64,000 nt of DNA from BOG-932 sp965276835 (GTDB lineage: Bacteria > Pseudomonadota > Alphaproteobacteria > BOG-932 > Roseiterribacteraceae): the NCBI GenBank assembly GCA_965276835.1, contig OZ255631.1, forward strand, positions 310,001 through 374,000. Direction: 5' to 3'. The notes beneath the pieces were generated by a model. It saw only the letters and a program-made list of their open reading frames with translations, was not told the DNA's origin and did no database searches. Positions 8,328 through 17,180 of the stretch are shown in pieces (the stretch's first letter is position 1; the number at the start of each line of letters is the position of its first letter). The position numbers and the translations under genes were made by a program.

Positions 8328-9311
8328 ATGGATGAAACGCGCAAACAGATAGTCTCTGCGGCGGGCAAACCGTTTCTGGCGGGCGCATTGCATGTCCATG
8401 CGACCGACGACGTGCCAGAGACGCACCGCCTGGCTTATTGGCGCGAAGGCGTGATGCGGCGGCTTGAGCCGGTCGGCGCATCCGATGGCGCAAGGCCCTT
8501 TCGCGCCAAACTGACCCGCGTTCAGGGCGCGAACGCCGAATTTGTCGAGGCCGCCTCGGACGCGATCGTTGGAACGCGCGATTTGCGACGCTGCCGGCGT
8601 GACGGGTGCGACGATATCAGTTTCGATCTGATGGCTTCCGGCAGCGCGCATAACGTCACCGACAGCCATGAATATGGGATGCGGGCCGGAGATATCGCCA
8701 TTGTCGATTGCAGCCGACCGGTTCAAATGAACCGCTCCCGCCACCGCGCGCTCAGCGTTCTGATCTCGCGGGACCAGCTTCAATACGACCCCACGACGAT
8801 GACTGGCCGCGTGTTGCGCCCGCACGGCATGGTCGGCCTATTGCGCTCACATCTGCGCGCACTCGCGGAGCAGGCGGCCCATTTGCGGCCCGAACAGCGC
8901 AGTATCGCTGTCGGTGTCGCGACCGATATGGCGCTGTCCATCCTGCAGATCGAAATGCAGGGCAGCATTGACGTCGAGCGGTTCGATGCCGGCTTTTACC
9001 ATGCTGCGCGCGCGCTGATTCACCGCCGCTGTACGGACCCTGATTTCGGGCCGGAGCGTGTCGCGGCGACGCTCAAATGCTCGCGGGCGGCCCTCTATCG
9101 TGCCTTTGCCGGGCGGCAGCAGAGCGTGGCGGCCATGATCTGGTCCGCGCGCATCGAGCATGCACAGGGCATGCTGACGTCAGCCTTGTATTCCGACCTG
9201 CTCATCGGGGAGATCGCCTTCCGCAGCGGCTTCGTCGATCACCCGACATTCAATCGCATGTTCAAACGCCGCTATGGGATGAGCCCTCAGGAAGCCAGAG
9301 CCCACGGCTGA
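8328..9311 (+). CDS. AraC family transcriptional regulator
   Basis: 327 residues. The N-terminal part resembles the AraC-binding-like domain (cupin remnant) seen in regulators such as FeaR, with the DIAIVDCSRP strand near residue 125. The C-terminal 100 residues hold two helix-turn-helix motifs; the second, with IGEIAFRSGFVDHPTFNRMFKRRYGMSP, is the conserved AraC signature. It is divergent from the Hint-domain protein gene and followed by the convergent glycosyltransferase gene. The arrangement suggests, but does not show, that it controls the surface protein. Confidence 0.87.
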   Translation: MDETRKQIVSAAGKPFLAGALHVHATDDVPETHRLAYWREGVMRRLEPVGASDGARPFRAKLTRVQGANAEFVEAASDAIVGTRDLRRCRRDGCDDISFDLMASGSAHNVTDSHEYGMRAGDIAIVDCSRPVQMNRSRHRALSVLISRDQLQYDPTTMTGRVLRPHGMVGLLRSHLRALAEQAAHLRPEQRSIAVGVATDMALSILQIEMQGSIDVERFDAGFYHAARALIHRRCTDPDFGPERVAATLKCSRAALYRAFAGRQQSVAAMIWSARIEHAQGMLTSALYSDLLIGEIAFRSGFVDHPTFNRMFKRRYGMSPQEARAHG

Positions 9312-9325
9312 CGACGGGCCGTCGG

Positions 9326-10735
9326 TTACCCGCGCAAGTCCAGCGCCGCGGCGACCTGTTCGGCCACGCCCTGCCAGTTGTTGGGCGTGGGCTGGCGGAA
9401 CAGGCGGGCGGTCGGGTACCAGGGGCTGTCGGTCCGCTCCTGCAGCCAGCGCCACTCGGCGCACCAGGGCAGCATGATCCACACGGGCACGCCCATCGCG
9501 CCGGCCAGATGGGCGACAGATGTATCGACGGTCAGGACCAGATCCAGCCCGGCCATGATCGCCATCGTGTCGTCAAACCCCTCAACCTCCGCACTGAGAT
9601 GGATCAAGGGCGCGCGGCCGTAATAGCCGCCGGTCTGCTGCTGCTGCGGGCCTTTCTGCAGCACGATCAGCGCGATGTCGTCCCGCGCCGTGATGGGCGC
9701 CAGATCGGCCAGGGTCATCGAGCGTTTCCAGTCGTTCTTGTGCGCCGGCCGCCCGGCCCACACGATGCCGACCCGGCGCAGGCCGCGCGGCGTCAGCCCG
9801 TCCAGCTGCGCCTTCCAATGCAGGGCGCGCTTCGGCTCGGCTGTCAGGTACGGAATGTCGCGCGGGATGTTCTCCAGCGTCATGCCGGCCAGGCGCGGCA
9901 GGCCGGTCAATGGGCACCAGGCATCGAAATCGCCGACATCGCTCCAGGTGATGCTCAGCCGCATGTCGGGGTCCAGCTGCCGCAGGATGGGCTTCAGCTG
10001 CGGGCTGCACGCCAGGATAATCTTGCCCGCCCGCGCCGCGGCCCAGGGGATGTATCGCCCGAACTGAACACCGTCGCCGAAGCCCTGGTCGGCGATCAGC
10101 ACCAGCGTCCCGCCGGGCATCGGCGCGCCGTCCCATTGCGGTTTCTTCGTTGGCGGCATCAAGGGCGGGACATCGGCCAGCCGGAACCGCCACTCATACT
10201 CCTCCCAGCCGCGCGTGAACTTACCCTGGGAAAGCAGCGCCTCGGCCAAGCCGAAATGCGCCGCCGGCAGGTCAGGGCGGATCGACAGGGCCTGCTCGAA
10301 ATATTCGATCGCCTCGTCGGTCAGTTTCTGGTCGGCCAGGACAATGGCGCAATTCATCAGCGCGGTCGCGTCGCCCGGATTGAGCGCGATGGACTTGCGC
10401 GCGGCGGCGGCGGCTTCCGTATGGCGGCCCATCACCCGGTACAGCTCGCCGATATTGCGGTAATAAAGCGGGGTGTCGATGCCGTATTGCAGGGCCTTTT
10501 CCATCAGCGTCAGCGCCCGCGCCTTGTCGCCCCGGCGATAGGCGACCACGCCCATCAGATGCAGGGCGGGGGCATAGGTGGCGTCGGCATTCAGGATGTG
10601 GCGCAGCAGCCGGCCGGCATCGTCCAGCCGCTTCGCCTGCTCATATTCATGCGCGATCTTCATCAATTCCGTGCGCGGCACGGGCGTCAGGCCGGCATCC
10701 GCGGTGTCCGCCGGGGTTTTATCCTGATCGGCCAC
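9326..10735 (-). CDS. TPR protein with C-terminal GT9-like glycosyltransferase domain
   Basis: 469 residues. Residues about 25-190 carry four or five tetratricopeptide repeats (for example ALHLMGVVAYRRGDKARAL and YYRNIGELYRVMGRHTEA). Residues 200-469 resemble the heptosyltransferase-like GT-B domain commonly fused to TPRs in proteobacteria, with ADQGFGDGVQF and the donor-site DTSVAHLAGAMG. Such proteins are predicted protein or glycan glycosyltransferases. The start is GTG at 10733-10735, whose G is shared with the upstream TAG stop (TAGTG), so it is coupled to the sulfotransferase gene. Acceptor and donor are unknown. Confidence 0.82.
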   Translation of the reverse strand: MADQDKTPADTADAGLTPVPRTELMKIAHEYEQAKRLDDAGRLLRHILNADATYAPALHLMGVVAYRRGDKARALTLMEKALQYGIDTPLYYRNIGELYRVMGRHTEAAAAARKSIALNPGDATALMNCAIVLADQKLTDEAIEYFEQALSIRPDLPAAHFGLAEALLSQGKFTRGWEEYEWRFRLADVPPLMPPTKKPQWDGAPMPGGTLVLIADQGFGDGVQFGRYIPWAAARAGKIILACSPQLKPILRQLDPDMRLSITWSDVGDFDAWCPLTGLPRLAGMTLENIPRDIPYLTAEPKRALHWKAQLDGLTPRGLRRVGIVWAGRPAHKNDWKRSMTLADLAPITARDDIALIVLQKGPQQQQTGGYYGRAPLIHLSAEVEGFDDTMAIMAGLDLVLTVDTSVAHLAGAMGVPVWIMLPWCAEWRWLQERTDSPWYPTARLFRQPTPNNWQGVAEQVAAALDLRG

Positions 10736-12579
10736 TATGCGACCGCGTTCTCGTCGGTCCAGTCCACGCTATAGCCCAGCCGCGCGATCACCGGCTCGAG
10801 GATGGGAAGGATCGGCTCCAGATGCGCGCGGTAGTTGCGATAGCGATAGCGTGACCGGTCATAGAGTTTTTCCGTAACCTGGGCATAGCTGGCGGTGCGT
10901 GCGTAACGGCGGTTTTCCGTGAAATTCACGCAGGCCGGGTCGAATTCCTCGCCGATGAAGGACAGCATCCGCCGCGCGCTTCCGTCCAGGTCCGCGACGA
11001 TGTCTTCATAGCGGATGGGCATATAGCGCAGCATCATCTCGCCCCGGTAATGCTCGACCAGGTCCATCACCCGCACATAATGCCGCGCGGCGGTTTCCAG
11101 CGCGAAGCCGCAGTAAAACCCATGCGTCAGGTGGTTCGAGAAAACCGACAGGACTACATCCAGCGGATGGCGCAGTACATGGATCAGCGGCGCCTGCGGG
11201 AACAGCAGCGCGATCAGGCCCAGATGCGTTTCATTGAGCGGCATCTTGTCGGTGAACCAGGCCGCGCCGGGCGTCAGGATGCCAAGCTGGCGCACGCGCT
11301 GCAGGTAATAATCGCGCAGATTGTCCAGCCCTTCATGCTGGTCGCCCATCCATAGCTCCGCCAGCGCTTCGGGATAGGCCAGCGGGCTGTTCAGCATGCG
11401 CGGCATGATTTGGGTGATCTCGTTGACGAAGGGCAATTCGTCGCCGGCTGAGATGCGCGGATGGGCGCTCAGGATTTGCTCGGTCAATGTCGTGCCCGAC
11501 CGGGGGAAGCCCAAGATGAACAAGGGCTGCGGCCCGTCGGTCCTGACGCCGGCGCGCGGCGTGAAGCCCAACCGTGTCGCCTTGAAGAAGGCTTTCAGCC
11601 TGCCGAACAGGTTTTCGGCGGCGCCGTCCAGATAGCCATTGCCGGTGGCGCTGCGGACCAGGCGCTTGCTTTCGGCATAGGCCGCGAACGCCTCGTCATA
11701 GCGGGCGACCTTGTCTAGCAGTCGGCCCTTTTCCATCAGCTCGTCGGCGCCCAGCGGCTGACCGCCCTCGGGCCGCTTCATGCCGTCCAGGATCGCCAGC
11801 GCCTTATCGTATTCCTGAGTGCGCCCATGCAGGATCGCACGGGCAAGCTGGATCGCCGGGGCGTTGGGGACCAGCACCTCCGCCCTGTCCAACAATTCGG
11901 CGGCGCGGTCGAAATTCCGGTCGGCCTCTTCCATCCGCGCCCAGCCCAGCAGGGTCAGCATGATCTTCGGCGCGGCGGCGACGGATTCCTCGTACAGCGC
12001 GCGGGCCTCGGCGATGCGGCCTTGGGTCTTCAGGTTCCAGGCCAGGTTGGCCAGCACGATCGGGTCGCGCTTCCCGCTCAGCGTCAGCATCCGGTTATAG
12101 TGGAATTCGCCGACCCGTGGCCGATTGGAATCGGTCAGGATCATGCCCATCAGATTGTGCACGGCCGGGTTTGTCGGGGCCAGGCGCACGGCGTTGCGCG
12201 CATGCACCTCCGCGTCGGCGATGTTGCCGCGCTGTTTCAGCATCAACGTCAGCTCCGCCGTCTGGTCCAGCTCGTTGGGATGAAATCGAACGAACCGGCG
12301 CAGCAGGATTTCCGCCGCCGGGAAGACGTTCTGTTTCCGGCGCAAACGGTACAGAACATTCAGCGCGCCCGGCTGAACCGGCGCCAGCTCCAGAACCTCC
12401 AGCGCCAATTGTCCGGCGACATCGTCCTGGTTCAGTTTCAGGGCATTGGCCGCGCGCTCGACCAGCGGCAACAACTGCCGCGCCGCGCCCGCCGGCGGAA
12501 TATTGTCGAAATCATAGGCACAACAACGCTGCGCCCGAAGGCCGCTGCCGCAACCGCATAATTGCGCGCTGACCGCCAT
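10735..12579 (-). CDS. TPR-sulfotransferase with N-terminal SEC-C-like zinc motif
   Basis: 614 residues. The N-terminus has a cysteine cluster CGCGSGLRAQRCC (residues 8-20), matching the zinc-binding SEC-C pattern. Residues about 30-330 are TPR repeats. Residues 345-590 are a PAPS-dependent sulfotransferase domain with the 5'-phosphosulfate loop FPRSGTTLTEQIL and the 3'-phosphate region HVLRHPLDVVLSVFSNH. Proteobacterial TPR-sulfotransferases are widespread and mostly uncharacterised; tyrosine or carbohydrate sulfation is expected from the fold. It is the first gene of a two-gene operon with the TPR-glycosyltransferase. Confidence 0.85.
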   Translation of the reverse strand: MAVSAQLCGCGSGLRAQRCCAYDFDNIPPAGAARQLLPLVERAANALKLNQDDVAGQLALEVLELAPVQPGALNVLYRLRRKQNVFPAAEILLRRFVRFHPNELDQTAELTLMLKQRGNIADAEVHARNAVRLAPTNPAVHNLMGMILTDSNRPRVGEFHYNRMLTLSGKRDPIVLANLAWNLKTQGRIAEARALYEESVAAAPKIMLTLLGWARMEEADRNFDRAAELLDRAEVLVPNAPAIQLARAILHGRTQEYDKALAILDGMKRPEGGQPLGADELMEKGRLLDKVARYDEAFAAYAESKRLVRSATGNGYLDGAAENLFGRLKAFFKATRLGFTPRAGVRTDGPQPLFILGFPRSGTTLTEQILSAHPRISAGDELPFVNEITQIMPRMLNSPLAYPEALAELWMGDQHEGLDNLRDYYLQRVRQLGILTPGAAWFTDKMPLNETHLGLIALLFPQAPLIHVLRHPLDVVLSVFSNHLTHGFYCGFALETAARHYVRVMDLVEHYRGEMMLRYMPIRYEDIVADLDGSARRMLSFIGEEFDPACVNFTENRRYARTASYAQVTEKLYDRSRYRYRNYRAHLEPILPILEPVIARLGYSVDWTDENAVA

Positions 12580-12658
12580 GAAGTGCCACCCTATCGATCC
12601 TGTTGTCCGAGATGCTCCCCGGTTGCCGCGCTCTTAGCACGAACCGGCGGTTCGTGAG

Positions 12659-13885
12659 TTATATCTTCTCCCCGCGCCCCAGGCGTGACAGCGCGCCGGC
12701 GGCGCCCATGGCGCTGCGCATGAAGAAACGGCGGAGCGGGGGGACCTGGTTGACCGTGCCCAGGCCGATGCGGCGGGCGGCGCGGATCGGCGGGATGTCG
12801 TTGGAGAACAGGCGGTCCAGAATGTCGGTCGCGGCGCTGAAGGCGAAATTGTCGCCACGCCGCTTGGCCTGGTAGCGCGCCAGCAGCATCGGGTCGCCCA
12901 GATCCAGCCCTAAGCGGCGCTGGTCGATCAGCAGTTCCGACAGCAGGCCGATATCGCGCATGCCGAGGTTGAGGCCCTGGCCGGCGATGGGATGGATGAC
13001 ATGCGCGGCGTCGGCGATCAGTGCGACCCGGCGGCCGACATAGCGTGTGGCGTGGCGCAGCGACAGCGGGAAGGTGAAGCGTGGGCCGATGTCCCAGACC
13101 TTGCCCAGCCATTCGCCGGCACGGGCCTGCAATTCGGCGTCGAACGCCGCCTTGTCCAGCTTCTGATAGAGCGGCACGGCGTCCAGATAGTCGGTCCAGA
13201 CGATGGAGCTGCGATGCGTGCCGTCGGGCGCGTCGACCATCGGCAGCATGGCGAACGGGCCGGGCGGCAGGAAATTCTCGACCGCGACATTCTCATGGTC
13301 CAGCTCGTGGCCCATGATCGTGACGATGGCCTGCTGCTTGTATTTCCAGCCGACCGTCCTGATGCCGGCCGCCCCGCGGATGAAGGATTCGCGCCCGTCC
13401 GCGCCGATCACCAGGTCGGCGGCGATGACGCGCCCGTCGGCCAGGGTCACGCGGGCCGCTTCGCCCTCGGTGTCGAGGCCGGAGACGGTGGCGGGCGAAA
13501 TCTGGCTGACATTGGCGATCTCGTCGATGCGCTGGCGCAGCGCGATGCGGATCAGCCGGTTCTCGACGATGGAGCCCAGCGGGTCGTCGCCGACCTCACG
13601 CGAATCGAAATGCAGGAACATGGGCGAGGCATTGTCGGCGACGCGGATGTCGTCGATGGGGCAGGCGTGGGGGGCGAGGGCCGCCCACAGGCCAGCAGCC
13701 TCCAGCATCTTACGCGAGCCATAGGTGATCGCGGTCGTCCGCCCGTCATAGGCGCTGCCCTCCAGCGCCGCCGGCGTCTGGCGCTCGATCAGTGCGATCT
13801 TCAGCCCGGCATCGCCCAGGATGGCGGCGAAGGTCGCCCCGGCGATGCCGCCGCCGACAATGGCGACGTCGAAACGGCCGGTCAT
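12659..13885 (-). CDS. UbiH/UbiF-type FAD-dependent aromatic hydroxylase
   Basis: 408 residues. The N-terminal FAD-binding Rossmann motif is VGGGIAGATFA; the mid-sequence DG motif is GADGRESFIRGA; the second FAD contact is ADAAHVIHPIAGQGLNLGMRD, with alanine where glycine is usual at the start. These residues define the ubiquinone-biosynthesis hydroxylases, which add hydroxyls to the benzoquinone ring. Which ring position is hydroxylated (UbiH, UbiF or UbiL type) cannot be told. The start ATG at 13885 overlaps the purD stop as ATGA, so it is co-translated with purD. Confidence 0.85.
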   Translation of the reverse strand: MTGRFDVAIVGGGIAGATFAAILGDAGLKIALIERQTPAALEGSAYDGRTTAITYGSRKMLEAAGLWAALAPHACPIDDIRVADNASPMFLHFDSREVGDDPLGSIVENRLIRIALRQRIDEIANVSQISPATVSGLDTEGEAARVTLADGRVIAADLVIGADGRESFIRGAAGIRTVGWKYKQQAIVTIMGHELDHENVAVENFLPPGPFAMLPMVDAPDGTHRSSIVWTDYLDAVPLYQKLDKAAFDAELQARAGEWLGKVWDIGPRFTFPLSLRHATRYVGRRVALIADAAHVIHPIAGQGLNLGMRDIGLLSELLIDQRRLGLDLGDPMLLARYQAKRRGDNFAFSAATDILDRLFSNDIPPIRAARRIGLGTVNQVPPLRRFFMRSAMGAAGALSRLGRGEKI

Positions 13886-15180
13886 GCCACTGGCTCCCGT
13901 GCAATCGCGCGCCACCCGATGTCGCGGCGGCAAAAGCCGCCCGGCCAGTCGATGCGGTCCACGGCGCGATAGGCGCGGGCCTGTGCCTCAGCCACATCGC
14001 GGCCGGTGGCGACGACATTCAGCACCCGGCCGCCCGATGCCAGCAAGCGCCCGTCGGCACCGCGTTTGGTGCCGGCATGCAGGATCGAAATCCCATCCGC
14101 CGCCGCAACCGCGACGCCCTTGATCTCGGTGCCCGTCTTCGGCGTTCCCGGATAGCCCTCGGCGCACAGCACGACTGTCAGTGCGGCAAGGTTCCGCCAG
14201 CGGGCAGGGGGCAAGCTGCCCAGCCGGCCTTCGGCGGTTGCCAGCATCAGTTCGACCGGATCGGTTTCCAGCCGCGCCATCAGGACCTGGCATTCCGGAT
14301 CGCCGAAACGGACATTGATTTCGATCAGCCGCGCCTTGGCCTCGGCGATCATCAGCCCGGCGAAGATCACCCCGCGATAGGGCCGGCCCTCGGCAACCAT
14401 CGCCTTGGCCAGCGGGCGGACGATCTTGTCCAGGATCTGCTGCTCCAACGCGGCGGTCACGACAGGGGCGGGGCTATAGGCGCCCATGCCGCCGGTATTG
14501 GGGCCGGTGTCGCCGTCGCCGACCGCCTTGTGGTCCTGCGCGGCACCCAGCGGGACGACGGTCTCGCCGTCGACCAGCGCGAAATAGCTGGCTTCCTCGC
14601 CAGCCATGAATTCCTCGACGACGATCTCCTCGCCCGCCGCGCCGAACCGGCCGCCGACCAGCGCCTCGTCGATCGCGGCATTGGCTTCGGCGACGGTTAG
14701 GGCGACGGTGACGCCCTTGCCGGCCGCCAGCCCGTCGGCCTTGATGACGATGGGCGCGCCCTGGGCGGCGACATAAGCCTTGGCTTCGGCGCCGTCGCGA
14801 AAACGTTTATAGGCGGCGGTCGGGATGCCGTATTTGGCGAGGATGTCCTTCATGAAGGCCTTGGAGCCCTCCAGCGCGGCGGCGGCGGCGCTGGGCCCAA
14901 AGGCTTTGATGCCTTTTTCCGCCAACCGGTCGACCAGTCCGGCGACCAGAGCAACCTCGGGTCCGACGACCACGAGGTCGATATTCTCGGCGACGGCATA
15001 ATCGACCAGCCGCGCCACATCGTCGGCGGGAATCGCAACGCATTCGGCGATTTCGGCGATCCCGGCATTCCCGGGCGCGGCGACCAGACGGGCGGTCAAA
15101 GGCGATGCGGCGATGCGCGCGGCCAGCGCGTGTTCGCGTCCGCCGCTGCCGACCAGAAGAATATTCAGCCGATCCGCCAA
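13882..15180 (-). CDS. purD: Phosphoribosylamine-glycine ligase
   Basis: GAR synthetase, step 2 of purine biosynthesis: phosphoribosylamine + glycine + ATP to GAR. The N-terminal motif ILLVGSGGREHALA, the ATP-grasp segment VIKADGLAAGKGV and the acid-rich FGDPECQ motif are all present. I place the start at TTG 15178-15180, because AGGA lies seven bases upstream and the predicted 432 residues fit the family (about 425); no ATG sits near the conserved N-terminus. A CTG at 15168 is the alternative. It is divergent from xseA (50 bp apart) and first in the purD-hydroxylase operon. Confidence 0.92.
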   Translation of the reverse strand: MADRLNILLVGSGGREHALAARIAASPLTARLVAAPGNAGIAEIAECVAIPADDVARLVDYAVAENIDLVVVGPEVALVAGLVDRLAEKGIKAFGPSAAAAALEGSKAFMKDILAKYGIPTAAYKRFRDGAEAKAYVAAQGAPIVIKADGLAAGKGVTVALTVAEANAAIDEALVGGRFGAAGEEIVVEEFMAGEEASYFALVDGETVVPLGAAQDHKAVGDGDTGPNTGGMGAYSPAPVVTAALEQQILDKIVRPLAKAMVAEGRPYRGVIFAGLMIAEAKARLIEINVRFGDPECQVLMARLETDPVELMLATAEGRLGSLPPARWRNLAALTVVLCAEGYPGTPKTGTEIKGVAVAAADGISILHAGTKRGADGRLLASGGRVLNVVATGRDVAEAQARAYRAVDRIDWPGGFCRRDIGWRAIAREPVA

Positions 15181-15230
15181 GGGGTGTTCCTGAAAATGGC
15201 TTTTTCCGGTGCGGTTTGTATCATGGCGGG

Positions 15231-16802
15231 ATGAGCGCGCAAACCGAACCGGACCTGCCCCCAACCGACGAACTGCCTGTCGCCGGCGGCAACCTGACAC
15301 CCTATAGCGTCGGTGAGCTGGCGCGCGCGGTGAAGCGCACGATCGAGGGCGCCTATGGGCTGGTGCGGGTGCGCGGCGAGTTGCTGCGGGTCAAGCGTCA
15401 CACGTCCGGCCATATCTATCTGTGCCTGAAGGACGACGACGCGGTGATCGACGGTGTGGTCTGGCGCGGCAATGCCGGACGTCTGGGGATGATCCCGGAG
15501 GATGGCGTAGAGGTCATCTGCACCGGGCGGGTCACGACCTATCCCGCCCGCTCAAGCTATCAGATCGTTATCGAATCGATGGAGCTGGCGGGGCAGGGCG
15601 CCTTGCTGAAGCTGATCGAAGAGCGGCGGAAAAAGCTGGCGGCGGAGGGGCTGTTCGATGCCGACCGCAAGCGCCCGCTGCCCAGCCTGCCGGGCGTGAT
15701 CGGCGTCGTCACTTCGCCGACCGGCGCGGTAATCCGCGATATCCTGCACCGGCTGGCCGACCGCTTCCCGCGCGACGTGCTGGTTTGGCCAGTTGCCGTG
15801 CAGGGTGCGAATGCCGCCGCCGAAGTGGCTGCCGCCATCGCCGGGTTCAACGCCTTGCCGGTCACGGGCTGGCCGCGTCGGCCCGATGTGCTGATCGTCG
15901 CGCGCGGCGGCGGGGCGATCGAGGATCTGATGGCCTTCAATGAGGAGATCGTTGTCCGCGCCGCGGCGGCGAGCACGATCCCGCTGATCTCAGCCGTCGG
16001 CCACGAGACCGATACGACCCTGATCGACTTCGCCTCCGACCGCCGGGCGCCGACGCCGACCGCCGCCGCCGAATTCGCCGTGCCCGTGCGGCTGCAACTT
16101 TTGGCGCGGGTCGAGGAACAGTCGTCCCGATTGCTGTTCCAGGTCGAACGGGCCATCGAGTTCAAGCGCAGCGGGCTGCAGGCTTTGGAGCGGGGGCTGG
16201 GCAATCCGCGCCATGCGATCGAGGCCCATGCCCAACGGCTGGATGGACTCGACGAACGGCTGGACGGATCGTGGCGCAACTATGCCGAACGGCGGGTCCA
16301 GGCCGTCGCCACCTGGGGCGCACGATTGCGTCATCCTTTGCAGCAAATCCAGGACGCGAAGCGCCATCTGGACGGACTGGACGAGCGGCTGGACGGGGCG
16401 TGGCGTAACTATGTCGAGCGGCGGGTTCAGGCCGCGGCCACTTGGAGCGCGCGGCTGCGTCATCCGCTGCAGCAGATCCAGGATGCGAAGCGCCAGTTAG
16501 AGGCGCAGGGCAGGGCGCTCGATACCGCTTTCAAAAGCTCACTCGACGCGGGCCGGGCGCGCTATCAACGTCTGGCCGATTTGCTCGAAAGCTATTCCTA
16601 TCGCGGCGTACTGAAACGCGGCTTCGTGCTGGTGACCGATGCATCCGGCCATGCGGTCGGTTCGGCCAAGGATGCAAAGCCTGGCGAGGGGATTGGGCTC
16701 GAATTCCACGACGGCCGGGTTGCCGCGACGGTGGACGGGGTGCCGAAGCCGCGTCCGGCTAGAATCGCGCCGGCCAAGCCGGGGCAGGGGCAGCTTTTCT
16801 AG
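15231..16802 (+). CDS. xseA: Exodeoxyribonuclease VII large subunit
   Basis: 523 residues, longer than the usual 400-450. The N-terminal OB-fold (TPYSVGELARAVKRTIEG ... HIYLCLKDDDAVIDGVVWRG) is followed by the catalytic core with GVVTSPTGAVIRDIL, ARGGGAIEDLMAFNEE and SAVGHETD. The extra length is a long coiled-coil region containing two nearly identical 43-residue units (bases 16239-16496). ExoVII degrades single-stranded DNA to acid-soluble oligonucleotides and needs multiple XseB subunits that bind along this coiled coil. xseB is not in the window. Start ATG 15231 has GGCGGG just upstream. Confidence 0.93.
   Translation: MSAQTEPDLPPTDELPVAGGNLTPYSVGELARAVKRTIEGAYGLVRVRGELLRVKRHTSGHIYLCLKDDDAVIDGVVWRGNAGRLGMIPEDGVEVICTGRVTTYPARSSYQIVIESMELAGQGALLKLIEERRKKLAAEGLFDADRKRPLPSLPGVIGVVTSPTGAVIRDILHRLADRFPRDVLVWPVAVQGANAAAEVAAAIAGFNALPVTGWPRRPDVLIVARGGGAIEDLMAFNEEIVVRAAAASTIPLISAVGHETDTTLIDFASDRRAPTPTAAAEFAVPVRLQLLARVEEQSSRLLFQVERAIEFKRSGLQALERGLGNPRHAIEAHAQRLDGLDERLDGSWRNYAERRVQAVATWGARLRHPLQQIQDAKRHLDGLDERLDGAWRNYVERRVQAAATWSARLRHPLQQIQDAKRQLEAQGRALDTAFKSSLDAGRARYQRLADLLESYSYRGVLKRGFVLVTDASGHAVGSAKDAKPGEGIGLEFHDGRVAATVDGVPKPRPARIAPAKPGQGQLF
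16239..16496 (+). repeat. In-frame tandem duplication, 2 x 129 bp, inside xseA
   Basis: Copy one is 16239-16367 and copy two 16368-16496, in phase with the reading frame. Both encode LDGLDERLDG.WRNY.ERRVQA.ATW.ARLRHPLQQIQDAKR. Differences are mostly synonymous, so the duplication is fairly old but constrained at the protein level. It lengthens the XseB-binding helical region by one unit. Confidence 0.9.
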
Positions 16803-16804
16803 AC

Positions 16805-16853
16805 TTCGTCATTGCGAGAAGCGTAGCGACGAACCTCCGCGCGCGATGACGAA
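16805..16853. repeat. REP-like palindromic sequence after xseA
   Basis: An 8-bp perfect inverted repeat (16805-16812 with 16846-16853), extended by mismatched GC pairs, encloses the string ATTGCGAGAAGCGTAGCGAC. That string resembles a motif recurring in intergenic DNA of many proteobacteria. It lies three bases after the xseA stop and can also serve as its transcription terminator. Whether it is repeated elsewhere in this genome cannot be seen here. Confidence 0.5.
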
Positions 16854-16867
16854 ATTGAGGCGGAATC

Positions 16868-16895
16868 AAAAAAAGGCGGCCCCCTTGGAGCCGCC
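16868..16895 (-). terminator. Rho-independent terminator of first small secreted protein gene
   Basis: On the minus strand a GGCGGC/GCCGCC stem (16890-16895 pairing with 16875-16880) is followed by seven T residues (complement of 16868-16874). It starts 27 bases after the stop of the gene at 16923. Confidence 0.85.
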
Positions 16896-16922
16896 CTTTA
16901 AAATCGTCAGAGACGAAAAAGC

Positions 16923-17180
16923 TTACTCGTGGCCTTCGCGATACTGCGCGTGAGCGGCCTTGGAGCAGGCGTAACCGCCATTGTTGCTCTTGGCGAAATT
17001 CGCCTGGCCCTTGTGATAGAAGCGGCCGCGATCCAGGTCGATCCACACAACTTCGTCGGAGGCGCAGGCGGCAGCGGCCGCGGGCTCGGTCGCGAACAGG
17101 CTGGTTGCCGCAAGTGCCGGCAGCGAAATGGCCGAGCCAGCGATCAGGGCGGCGGCGATCGCAACAGAAGCGATTTTCAT
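16923..17180 (-). CDS. Small secreted cysteine-containing protein, copy 1
   Basis: 85 residues with a clear Sec signal peptide (KIASVAIAAALIAGSAISLPALA, cleavage near residue 24). The mature part has two cysteines and the pattern C.SDEVVWIDLDRGRFYHKGQANFAK followed by NGGYAC.KAAH.QYREGH. This resembles small proteobacterial exported proteins of the VW.....G.YH......G....G.YM......A..GY type, which may have a zinc- or Ada-like fold; no function is known. Start ATG 17180 is chosen over ATG 17192 because GGAG sits six bases upstream. It is a paralogue of the next gene, about 70% identical in the mature part. Confidence 0.75.
   Translation of the reverse strand: MKIASVAIAAALIAGSAISLPALAATSLFATEPAAAAACASDEVVWIDLDRGRFYHKGQANFAKSNNGGYACSKAAHAQYREGHE

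Noticed and set aside
9077..10774. 565-codon plus-strand ORF opposite the TPR-glycosyltransferase
   Set aside because: Antisense shadow with Arg/Gln/Pro-rich composition and no motif.
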